From assembly GCF_011759505.1 (NCBI RefSeq), contig NZ_JAAOYO010000002.1, positions 682,001 through 746,000 on the forward strand: a DNA stretch of 64,000 nt, in the 5' to 3' direction. Positions 25,800 through 32,704 of this stretch are shown here, piece by piece. How positions within the stretch are numbered: the first letter of the stretch is position 1; each line of letters starts with the position of its first letter. The DNA is from Curtobacterium salicis (GTDB lineage: Bacteria > Actinomycetota > Actinomycetes > Actinomycetales > Microbacteriaceae). The translations under genes were made by a program, and so were the position numbers. Below the pieces are notes generated by a model, which was not told where the DNA came from, did no database searches, and saw only the letters and a program-made list of their open reading frames with translations.

Positions 25800-26576
25800 A
25801 TGATCGACGGTATGCCTGCACCTCGCCTCGTCGCCTTCGACCTCGACGACACGCTCGCCCCGTCGAAGTCCCCGCTCGATCCGCAGATGCTCGAGACCTT
25901 CGCGTCCCTGCTCGAGGTCGTTCCCGTCGCCGTCATCAGCGGCGGGAACTTCCAGCAGTTCGAGCAGCAGCTCGTCTCCCCGCTGCGGAGGCGCGACGGC
26001 CTGCGGCTCGACGAGCTGCACCTCATGCCGACGTGCGGCACGCGCTACTACCGGTGGGACGCCGACGACTGGGCGCTGCAGTACGCCGAGGACCTCACCG
26101 ACGACGAGAAGGTGCGTGCCCTGGCCGCGGTCGAGGCCCAGGCGAAGGCCGCCGGCTACTGGGAGTCCGAGACCTGGGGCGCGATCCTCGAGGACCGCGG
26201 TTCGCAGATCACGTTCTCCGCCCTGGGTCAGTCGGCTCCCGTGGACGTGAAGAAGCTCTGGGACCCGACCGGTGCGAAGAAGGACGACCTGCGTCGACTC
26301 GTGCAGGCCGAGCTCCCCGACCTCGAGGTCCGCTCCGGCGGTTCCACGAGCATCGACATCACCCGGAAGGGCATCGACAAGGCGTACGGCATGCAGCGCC
26401 TCGCCGAGCTGACCGGCGTCGCCCTGCAGGACATGCTGTTCGTCGGCGACCGCCTCGACCCGGAGGGCAACGACTACCCGGTCAAGGCCCTCGGCGTGCC
26501 CACGCACGCCGTCGAGGGCTGGGAGGACACCGACGTGTTCCTCCGCGCGCTCATCCCGACGCTCCGCACCGTCTGA
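25800..26576 (+). CDS. HAD-IIB hydrolase, phosphomannomutase/sucrose-phosphatase-like
   Basis: The 258-residue protein has FDLDDTLAPSK (HAD motif I, nucleophile Asp near residue 14), VAVISGGNFQQFEQQL (motif II), MPTCGTRYYRW, SIDITRKGIDKAYGM (motif III Lys) and LFVGDRLDPEGNDYPVKA (motif IV). The cap and the GGN-x-QFE stretch resemble eukaryotic-type phosphomannomutase and sucrose-phosphatase members of HAD-IIB. It is a cytoplasmic phosphatase or phosphomutase of unknown substrate. AAGGAG at 25782-25787 is 12 bases before ATG 25800; ATG 25812 is possible but more distant. Confidence 0.82.
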   Translation: MIDGMPAPRLVAFDLDDTLAPSKSPLDPQMLETFASLLEVVPVAVISGGNFQQFEQQLVSPLRRRDGLRLDELHLMPTCGTRYYRWDADDWALQYAEDLTDDEKVRALAAVEAQAKAAGYWESETWGAILEDRGSQITFSALGQSAPVDVKKLWDPTGAKKDDLRRLVQAELPDLEVRSGGSTSIDITRKGIDKAYGMQRLAELTGVALQDMLFVGDRLDPEGNDYPVKALGVPTHAVEGWEDTDVFLRALIPTLRTV

Positions 26577-26620
26577 CCGGCCTGACCGAACCGGCCGGGA
26601 GGCGCGCCCCACGTCTCGGA

Positions 26621-26668
26621 GTTCCCCTGCCTCAGGGATCCCCCGCCTCAGAGTTCCCCCACCTCAGG
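26621..26668. repeat. Three tandem 16-bp units over the trpF stop codon
   Basis: Three consecutive units, GTTCCCCTGCCTCAGG, GATCCCCCGCCTCAGA and GTTCCCCCACCTCAGG (26621-26668). The last supplies the trpF stop (minus strand, 26664-26666). It lies between the convergent HAD and trpF genes, beside a half copy of the GGGAGGC hairpin arm near 26595. Confidence 0.7.
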
Positions 26669-27287
26669 GGATGCTGCGGACCGCCTCGACGAACGCCCGG
26701 ATCGCGCGCACGTCCTTGACGCCGCGTGCCGACTCGACGCCGCTCGACACGTCCACGCCGTCGGGGTCGAGGCGCTGCACGAGACCCGCGACGTTCTCGG
26801 GGGTGAGCCCACCGGCGAGGATCCACGCTTCGTCGACGGTGCCGGTGAGGGTCGCCGGGTCGACGAGGTGCCCGCTGCCGGGGACGGCCGCGTCGAGCAG
26901 CAGCAGGTCGTGGTCGAACGAGGCACGTCGTTCGGGCGTCTCGGCCAGGTAGTCCGCGGCGGCGAGAGCGCGGATCGTGAAGAACCCGGCGTCACGGGCG
27001 CGGGCGAAGTCCGACGCTGACTCGCGGCCGTGCAGCTGCAGGGTCGTGAGCCCGACGGCGGAGGCGATGCCCACCACCTCGTCGATCGGCTGGTCGCGGA
27101 ACACCCCGACGGCGTCGATGCCGTCCGGCAGGCGCTCGGCGAGCTCCTTCGCGGTGTCGGCGGTCACCGTGCGGGGGCTGCCGGCGGCGAAGACGAAGCC
27201 GACGGCGTCCGCGCCGGCCTCGACGGCGGCGTCCACCGTCTCCGGGGTGGAGAGGCCGCAGATCTTGATCCATCGCTGGTCGCTCAT
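26664..27287 (-). CDS. trpF: Phosphoribosylanthranilate isomerase
   Basis: The 207-residue (beta/alpha)8 enzyme performs the Amadori rearrangement of PRA to CdRP in tryptophan synthesis. It shows WIKICGLSTPETVDAAVEAGADAVGF (catalytic Cys near residue 8), VGVFRD, LQLHGRES, and WILAGGLTPENVAGL followed by GVDVSSGVES (catalytic Asp near 181 and phosphate site). The frame is open 28 codons upstream, but conservation begins at ATG 27287. It stands alone here, without other trp genes. Confidence 0.94.
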   Translation of the reverse strand: MSDQRWIKICGLSTPETVDAAVEAGADAVGFVFAAGSPRTVTADTAKELAERLPDGIDAVGVFRDQPIDEVVGIASAVGLTTLQLHGRESASDFARARDAGFFTIRALAAADYLAETPERRASFDHDLLLLDAAVPGSGHLVDPATLTGTVDEAWILAGGLTPENVAGLVQRLDPDGVDVSSGVESARGVKDVRAIRAFVEAVRSIP

Positions 27288-27336
27288 GCACCCATCCTGC
27301 CTGATCGCCTGCCGCGGGCGATGAGTCCGAGCCTGC

Positions 27337-28392
27337 TCAGTGCAGTGCGCCGACGACGTAGGAGCCGACACACGCCGCTGCGACCGCGACCGCGGTGGCC
27401 GACGCCGCCAGGACGTTCCGTCGGCGCCAGCGCCGCACCACGTCGAACGTGCCGCGCCGGGCGTGCCGGTGGGCGGCCCGGTGCATGCGGTGCTCCCGGC
27501 GGCGGACCTCCCGGTCGGGGCCGAGCGGCACCGGACCGGTGACCTGCGTCGACCCGCCGCGGAGTGCCCGCGCGACCGCGACGGCCGTTGGCCGGCGGGC
27601 CGGGTCGCGTGCCGTCATCAGGATGAGCAGCTCTCGCCACTCGGAGGCGACCGAGTCGGGGACGTGCGGGTCGCGTCGGAGCCGGGCGAGGGCCGCCTCG
27701 ATGACGGTGCCGGAGTACTCCTGGTCGCCCGTCAGCGCCTCGAGCAGCACGAGCCCGAGCGAGTAGACGTCGGTGGCGTAGCTGATCGGCTCACCGGCGA
27801 CCTGCTCGGGCGACAGGTAGGCGGCGGTGCCGATGATCGTGCCGTCGTTGGTCAGGCGCGAGCCGTCGACGAAGTGCGCGACGCCGAAGTCGGTGAGCTT
27901 GACGGTGCGGACGAACCCGGAGGCGCCCTCGTCGCTCAGCAGGATGTTGGCGGGCTTCACGTCCCGGTGCACGATGCCGCGGGAGTGCACGTAGGCCAGG
28001 GCGTCGGCGAGCTGGGCGCCGAGGTCCGCGACCTCGTAGTTGTGCAACGCCCCCTCGGCCAGTCGGCGCAGGAGCGTGGCGTCCGCGATCAGCTCCATCA
28101 CGATGTACCGGTGTGGGCCGTCCTCGAAGTCGTGCGTGCCGGCGTCGTACAGCGGGATGAGCCCCGGGTGCGAGAGCATGCTGAGCAGGCGGATCTCGCG
28201 CTCCTGGCGGACCCGGTCGGCGGTGGTCATGCGCTCCGGCGTCGCGAACATCTTCACCGCGACGGCCCGGTAGGTGTGCTCGTCACGGGCCTCGTAGACC
28301 GAGCCCATGCCGCCCGTGCCGATCAGTTTGACGAGGCGGTACCGTCCAGCCAGGACGGTGTCCGCTCGCGCACTGCCGGTGGCCAAGCTCAT
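27337..28392 (-). CDS. PknB-type Ser/Thr protein kinase without PASTA domains
   Basis: The 351-residue protein has a full Hanks kinase domain: glycine loop GTGGMGSVY (25-33), K47 in VAVKMF, HRDVKPAN with D144, DFG at 168-170, and GTAAYLSPEQ. A single membrane span lies at about 326-350 and only a few residues follow, so there is no extracellular sensor; this differs from PknB, whose PASTA repeats bind wall fragments. An Arg/His-rich stretch (RRREHRMHRAAHRHARR) precedes the span. It may be activated by another kinase or by membrane partners. The upstream 221 bases are shared with a divergent small gene. Confidence 0.9.
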   Translation of the reverse strand: MSLATGSARADTVLAGRYRLVKLIGTGGMGSVYEARDEHTYRAVAVKMFATPERMTTADRVRQEREIRLLSMLSHPGLIPLYDAGTHDFEDGPHRYIVMELIADATLLRRLAEGALHNYEVADLGAQLADALAYVHSRGIVHRDVKPANILLSDEGASGFVRTVKLTDFGVAHFVDGSRLTNDGTIIGTAAYLSPEQVAGEPISYATDVYSLGLVLLEALTGDQEYSGTVIEAALARLRRDPHVPDSVASEWRELLILMTARDPARRPTAVAVARALRGGSTQVTGPVPLGPDREVRRREHRMHRAAHRHARRGTFDVVRRWRRRNVLAASATAVAVAAACVGSYVVGALH

Positions 28393-28498
28393 GGTGTCGA
28401 TCGATCCCTCGGGAGTCCGGATCCGCCTCGGTCCTGGCGGTGTGACTCCTCGACAACGGTACGCGCGGGCCCGGCGGACCGAGGCGGGGTTACCCGAA

Positions 28499-28520
28499 TG
28501 TGACCCGCCTCCGGGTCACA
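28499..28520. repeat. Perfect 9-bp inverted repeat between kinase and small-protein genes
   Basis: TGTGACCCG-CCTC-CGGGTCACA (28499-28520), preceded by a partial repeat TTACCCG (28490-28496). It lies in the divergent 221-base intergenic region, 107 bases from the kinase start and 94 from the DUF2945 start. It could be a regulator site or a small hairpin. The remainder of this region shows no other structure. Confidence 0.5.
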
Positions 28521-28613
28521 ACTGCGCATCAGGGATGGTGTCGGCGTCCGCCGGTGCCGCCCGGGTACCGTCCAGGCTCCGGACAGCCGGTCCGGACGAG
28601 GCGGGAGGCCGAC

Positions 28614-28811
28614 ATGCGCAAGGGCGACGAAGTGCACTGGAACACGTCCCAGGGGAAGACGACGGGCAAGCTCGTCGAGAAGAAGACGTCCGACTTCGAG
28701 TTCGACGGGCAGTCCTTCAAGCCGACCGACGACGACCCCTACTGGATCATCGAGTCGGAGAAGTCCGGCAAGAAGGCCGCCCACAAGGAGTCGGCGCTGA
28801 CGAAGGCGTAG
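28614..28811 (+). CDS. DUF2945 (hypervirulence-associated TUDOR domain) protein
   Basis: The 65-residue protein is a small beta-rich domain: MRKGDEVHWNTSQGKTTGKL, then FDGQSFKPTDDDPYWIIESEKSGKKAAHKESAL. The G-D-x-V-x-W-N-x-x-x-G-x-x-x-G-x-V opening is the DUF2945 signature, a TUDOR/SH3-like fold with no defined bacterial role. GGGAGG at 28603-28608 precedes ATG 28614. Its small size makes its annotation easy to miss. Confidence 0.82.
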   Translation: MRKGDEVHWNTSQGKTTGKLVEKKTSDFEFDGQSFKPTDDDPYWIIESEKSGKKAAHKESALTKA

Positions 28812-28839
28812 GGCTCGTTCCCGCGACGCGGTCGGTCCG

Positions 28840-29553
28840 CTACTCCGACGCGGTCGACCGCGCTGCGGCCCGGCCTCGTCGGACCCGGCGGACGACGAAC
28901 GCCACCACGATGACGACGACCGCCGCGTACACGGCCCGGTCGATCCAGTCGGTGTAGGCCTCGATGCGCTCGTACTGGGTGCCGAGGGCCGCGCCGCCGA
29001 GGACCAGGATCGTGTTCCACAGTCCGCTGCCGAGCACGGTGAAGAGGGTGAACGTGCCGAGGTGCATCCGGTCGGCGCCCGCGGGCAGTGAGATCAGGCT
29101 GCGGACGACGGGCACCAGGCGGCCGAAGAAGACCGCGCTCTTGCCGTGCCGGTGGAACCAGGACGCGGCCTTCCGGAAGTCGTCCTCGTCGACGAGCGGC
29201 AGCTTGCCGAACCAGCGGACGGTCCGGTGGAAGCCGATCGCCGCGCCGAGCCAGTAGAGCACGAGTGCGCCGACGGTCGACCCGGCGGTGGCCAGGACCA
29301 GCACGAGGGTCAGGTCCATCCGGCCGGCGCCGCCGAGGAACCCGGCGAGGGGCAGGATCACCTCGGACGGGATCGGCGGGAACACCGTCTCGATGAAGAG
29401 CATGAGGGCGACGCCCCACTCCCCCATCGCGTCGATGACCTGCAGGACCAGACCGGTCAGCCCGCCGATGTCGGGGTCCGGGCCACCCCCTGATCCGGAG
29501 GACGCGGTCGGGACGCCGACGTGGGCGACGGTCGAGGGCACGGCAGTCGTCAT
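28840..29553 (-). CDS. DedA-family membrane protein
   Basis: The 237-residue protein has the DedA/VTT pattern: FIETVFPPIPSEVILPLAGFLGG (near residues 53-75), GSTVGALVLYWLGAAIG, then FHRHGKSAVFFGRLVPVVRSLISLPAGADRMHLGTF (re-entrant loop with conserved F-x-R-x-x-P-x-x-R) and a final span. DedA proteins act in membrane homeostasis, probably as undecaprenyl-phosphate or phospholipid flippases. A Gly/Ser/Pro-rich head of about 35 residues precedes the first span. Confidence 0.9.
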   Translation of the reverse strand: MTTAVPSTVAHVGVPTASSGSGGGPDPDIGGLTGLVLQVIDAMGEWGVALMLFIETVFPPIPSEVILPLAGFLGGAGRMDLTLVLVLATAGSTVGALVLYWLGAAIGFHRTVRWFGKLPLVDEDDFRKAASWFHRHGKSAVFFGRLVPVVRSLISLPAGADRMHLGTFTLFTVLGSGLWNTILVLGGAALGTQYERIEAYTDWIDRAVYAAVVVIVVAFVVRRVRRGRAAARSTASE

Positions 29554-29610
29554 CCCGTCACCCTGCCTGAGTGGGCTGACAGACTCCGGTGTGCGTCGGC
29601 GAGCGCTGCG

Positions 29611-30789
29611 TCAGGCCACGCCGGCGTGCTGCCCCGCTCCGAGCCCGAGCCGCTCGGCCCGGGCGGTCGCCAGGGACCGCGCCACCGCGCCCCGCGACAC
29701 GGCGTCGCGCCCGAGCCCGGACGGCACCACCGCCACCCCGGGCGTCCCCGGCAGCCCGAGGCCCGGCATGCGTTCGAGCTCCCCGGCCAGGGCGGTGCAG
29801 AACTCCTCGCCGTCCGGCAGCACCTCACCGCCGACGACCACGACCTCGGGGTCGACCGCCGCCACGAGCTGCGCGACGCCCGGAGCGACGTCGGCCGCGA
29901 GCGCCCGCACCGCGGCACGGCCGTCGTCACCTGCGGACGGGACGGCCGCGCCGGGACCGGTCCGTGCCTCCAGGGCGCGCGCCGCGGCCGGCCACCCGGT
30001 CGCGACGAGTCCGCCGACCTCGCCCGCCGCGCCGTGTGCGCCCTGCGCGACGGCACCGCCGACGACGAGGGCGGCGCCGATCTGTCGGCCCATCACCAGG
30101 AGCAGGCCGTCGTGGACGCCGTGCAGCCGCCCCCAGGCGGCCTCGGCGCGGGCGGCGGCCTTCGCGTCGTTCTCGAACACGGTGACCGCGTCCGGCACGA
30201 GGGCGGCGATGCGGTCGGTGATGCCGCCGCTCTGCCACTCGGGCGCGGCGACGGTGTGCACGATCCGTCCGGCGCGGTCGATGACGGCGGGCACGCAGAC
30301 GGTGACGGCGAGCAGGCGCCCGGGTGGCAGGTTCCCGACCAGGCGGTCGACGACCTCACGGACGGCGGCCACGGCCTGGTCGATCGGGGCCAGGGTCGGG
30401 GCGAACTGCTCGGTGCGGGCGACCGCGTCGCCGTGCAGGTCGGCGAGCACGCCGACGACGGCGTGCAGGCCCAGGTCGATGCCGAGCACGAGCCCGGCTC
30501 GCGCGTCGATCCGGAAGCGTCGGGCGCGTCGCCCGGCGCGGTTCGGCGTCGCGACGGCCTTGAGTTCCTCGACCCAGCCCTCGGCGACCAGGTCGGTCAG
30601 GGCGGCCTCGACGGTGGGGCGCGTGAGGCCGACCGCGGCGACGAGTTCGGTGACCGTCCGGGAGGCGCGGCCCGGGTCCCCGGCGTCGGGTCCGGCCCGG
30701 AACAGTTCGGCCAGGACCGCGCGGGAGTTCATCCTGCGGAGCAGGGCCGGGGAACTGCCGACCGTTGACATGCTCGAGTGCGTCGCCAT
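29611..30789 (-). CDS. ROK-family regulator without the zinc motif
   Basis: The 392-residue protein has an N-terminal winged helix (TVTELVAAVGLTRPTVEAALTDLVAEGW, near 45-72) and a ROK domain (VLGIDLGLHAVVGVLADLHGD near 103, FENDAKAAARAEAAWG near 205, GAHGAAGEVG, and VVVVGGEVL). In NagC/Mlc-type ROK proteins the GEVG stretch leads into a CxCGxxGCxE zinc site; here it is followed by GLVATGWPAAA with no cysteines. It is divergent from a GH20 hexosaminidase, so it probably represses that gene and responds to N-acetylglucosamine or a relative. ATG 30789 is preceded by GGAG. Confidence 0.85.
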   Translation of the reverse strand: MATHSSMSTVGSSPALLRRMNSRAVLAELFRAGPDAGDPGRASRTVTELVAAVGLTRPTVEAALTDLVAEGWVEELKAVATPNRAGRRARRFRIDARAGLVLGIDLGLHAVVGVLADLHGDAVARTEQFAPTLAPIDQAVAAVREVVDRLVGNLPPGRLLAVTVCVPAVIDRAGRIVHTVAAPEWQSGGITDRIAALVPDAVTVFENDAKAAARAEAAWGRLHGVHDGLLLVMGRQIGAALVVGGAVAQGAHGAAGEVGGLVATGWPAAARALEARTGPGAAVPSAGDDGRAAVRALAADVAPGVAQLVAAVDPEVVVVGGEVLPDGEEFCTALAGELERMPGLGLPGTPGVAVVPSGLGRDAVSRGAVARSLATARAERLGLGAGQHAGVA

Positions 30790-30832
30790 AATCTCCACAT
30801 TACGAAAGACCGTTGAGGAATGGTGAACCGAC

Positions 30833-32518
30833 ATGCTGATCCCCCGACCGCGATCCCGGAACGACTCGTCCGGCACCTTCACCATCGACGGGCGCACGCG
30901 CATCAGCGCCGAGCCCGCCACCGAGTCGACCGCACAGTACCTGCAGCAGGTGCTCCGAGCCTCCACCCGACTGCCCCTCTCCGGCACCGGTGACTCCGAC
31001 GCCCCCGCGATCGCCCTGCGGATCGCCGCGGCGCCGGAGGGGCTGCCGGCCGGACCGGGCGGCAGCCGCGACGAGTCGTTCCGCCTCTCCGTCACGCCGG
31101 ACGGCGTGACGGTCGAGGGCGGCGGCGCTGCCGGGGTCTTCTACGGCGTCCAGGCCCTGCTGCAGCTGCTGCCGACCGACGTGTACCGCCGAGGACAGGT
31201 GCGGACGGCCGCGTGGACTCTGCCGGCGACGGTCGTCGAGGACGCCCCCGCGTTCGCCTGGCGGGGCGTCATGCTCGACGTGGCCCGGCACTTCCGCACG
31301 AAGGCGGAGGTCCTGCGGGTCATCGACCAGCTCGCGGCGCACCGGATCAACCGGATGCACTTCCACCTCACCGAGGACCAGGGCTGGCGGATCGAGATCA
31401 AGAAGTACCCCCGGCTCACCGAGGTCGGTTCGTGGCGACGCGAGTCCCAGGTCGGCGCGCACGTCCCGGACGCCGACGGGGAGCTGCGTGTCGCCGGGTA
31501 CGACGGCCGCCCGCACGGCGGCTTCTACACGCAGGACGACATCCGCGAGATCGTCGCCTACGCCGAGGACCGCTTCGTCACCGTCGTGCCGGAGATCGAG
31601 ACGCCCGGGCACGTCCGTGCCGCCCTCGCCGCCTACCCGGAGCTCGGCGTGCACCCGGAGCGCCGGGTCGAGGTGTGGACCGAGTGGGGCGTGGCACACG
31701 ACGTCCTCAACGCCGACGACAGCACCGTGCAGTTCTTCCGGGACGTGTTCGACGAGGTCATCGCGCTCTTCCCGTCGGCGTACATCGGCCTCGGCGGCGA
31801 CGAGTGCCCGAAGGACCAGTGGAAGGACGACCCGCGGACGCAGGAGCGGATCCGGCAGCTCGGGCTCGAGGACGAGGAGCAGCTGCAGGCCTGGATCGTC
31901 GGACAGCTCGCGGCACACATCGAGTCGCACGGGCGACGGGCGTTCGGCTGGGACGAGATCCTCGAGGGCGGCACGCTCTCGCAGTCCGCGACCGTCGTCT
32001 CGTGGCGGGGCATGCGCGGTGCGGTCACGGCGGCGCGCCGGGGGCACGACGTCATCTCCACCCCGGACGACCAGGTGTACCTGGACTACCGGCAGAGCGA
32101 CCTGCCGAACGAGCCGATCCCGGTGTCGATCGTGCTGACCGTGGACGACGTGTACGCGTTCGACCCGGTGCCCGAGTCCCTGACCGAGGACGAGCGGGCG
32201 CACGTGATCGGCGGGCAGGCGAACATGTGGACCGAGCACGTGGACACCGTCCGACGCCTCGACTACCAGCTGTTCCCGCGCGTGGTCGCCCTGTCCGAGG
32301 CGCTGTGGTCGGCGGACGTGGCAGGACCCCGGGACGTCGCGGACTTCCGCGAGCGTCTCGCGGAGCACCTGGGCCGCCTGGACGCCCTCGGCATCGAGTA
32401 CCGCCACGAGTCCGGGCCGCTGCCGTGGGAGGAGCGGCCGGGCGTGCCGGGTCGTCCGAGCTCCCGGGAGGAGCGCGCCGCCCACATCGACGCGGTGACG
32501 GCGAACATCGCCGAGTAG
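30833..32518 (+). CDS. GH20 beta-N-acetylhexosaminidase, cytoplasmic
   Basis: The 561-residue enzyme has the N-terminal GH20b domain (about 1-135) and a catalytic barrel with GLGGDECPK, where D323 and E324 are the substrate-assisted catalytic pair, plus MLDVARHF, MHFHLTEDQGWRIEIKKYP and PEIETPGHV upstream and GGQANMWTEH near 463. It removes terminal beta-linked GlcNAc or GalNAc from chitin or glycoprotein oligosaccharides. No signal peptide is present, so imported oligosaccharides are the likely substrate. GAGG at 30815-30818 lies before ATG 30833. The divergent ROK gene is the probable regulator. Confidence 0.92.
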   Translation: MLIPRPRSRNDSSGTFTIDGRTRISAEPATESTAQYLQQVLRASTRLPLSGTGDSDAPAIALRIAAAPEGLPAGPGGSRDESFRLSVTPDGVTVEGGGAAGVFYGVQALLQLLPTDVYRRGQVRTAAWTLPATVVEDAPAFAWRGVMLDVARHFRTKAEVLRVIDQLAAHRINRMHFHLTEDQGWRIEIKKYPRLTEVGSWRRESQVGAHVPDADGELRVAGYDGRPHGGFYTQDDIREIVAYAEDRFVTVVPEIETPGHVRAALAAYPELGVHPERRVEVWTEWGVAHDVLNADDSTVQFFRDVFDEVIALFPSAYIGLGGDECPKDQWKDDPRTQERIRQLGLEDEEQLQAWIVGQLAAHIESHGRRAFGWDEILEGGTLSQSATVVSWRGMRGAVTAARRGHDVISTPDDQVYLDYRQSDLPNEPIPVSIVLTVDDVYAFDPVPESLTEDERAHVIGGQANMWTEHVDTVRRLDYQLFPRVVALSEALWSADVAGPRDVADFRERLAEHLGRLDALGIEYRHESGPLPWEERPGVPGRPSSREERAAHIDAVTANIAE

Positions 32519-32639
32519 CGCGCGTCGCGCGGTCGCGACATCCCGCTCGGTTCCGCCGAGCGGTCAGGTTCCGACGTGTGGGCGCCACGCCAGCGACGTG
32601 ACGTGACCGCCCGACGCGCGGCCGGCGGTGCGTCGCGAC

Positions 32640-32697
32640 CACACGACGGACGGGAGGCCCGGTGCCAGCTGGCACCGGGCCTCCCGTCCGTCGTGTG
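32640..32697. terminator. Perfect 58-bp palindromic terminator (GGGAGGC family)
   Basis: Arms 32640-32666 and 32671-32697 pair perfectly over 27 bp, and the central AGCT is itself palindromic. It stands 122 bases after the GH20 stop and 8 bases after the DUF262 gene stop, which reads toward it, so it can end both transcripts. The inner 32 bases (32654-32685) match the hairpin at 34567-34598 at 30 positions; the pair brackets the low-GC insertion. The intervening 32519-32639 is featureless. Confidence 0.85.
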
Positions 32698-32704
32698 TTT
32701 CCGT

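Noticed and set aside
22344-26612. A 1422-codon open frame on the minus strand across the secreted-protein, AEC and nitroreductase genes
   Set aside because: It is a shadow of high-GC plus-strand codons; it lacks conserved domains and crosses several well-supported genes on both strands.
26621-26668. Possible CRISPR array
   Set aside because: Units are contiguous 16-mers without spacers, and no cas gene is nearby.
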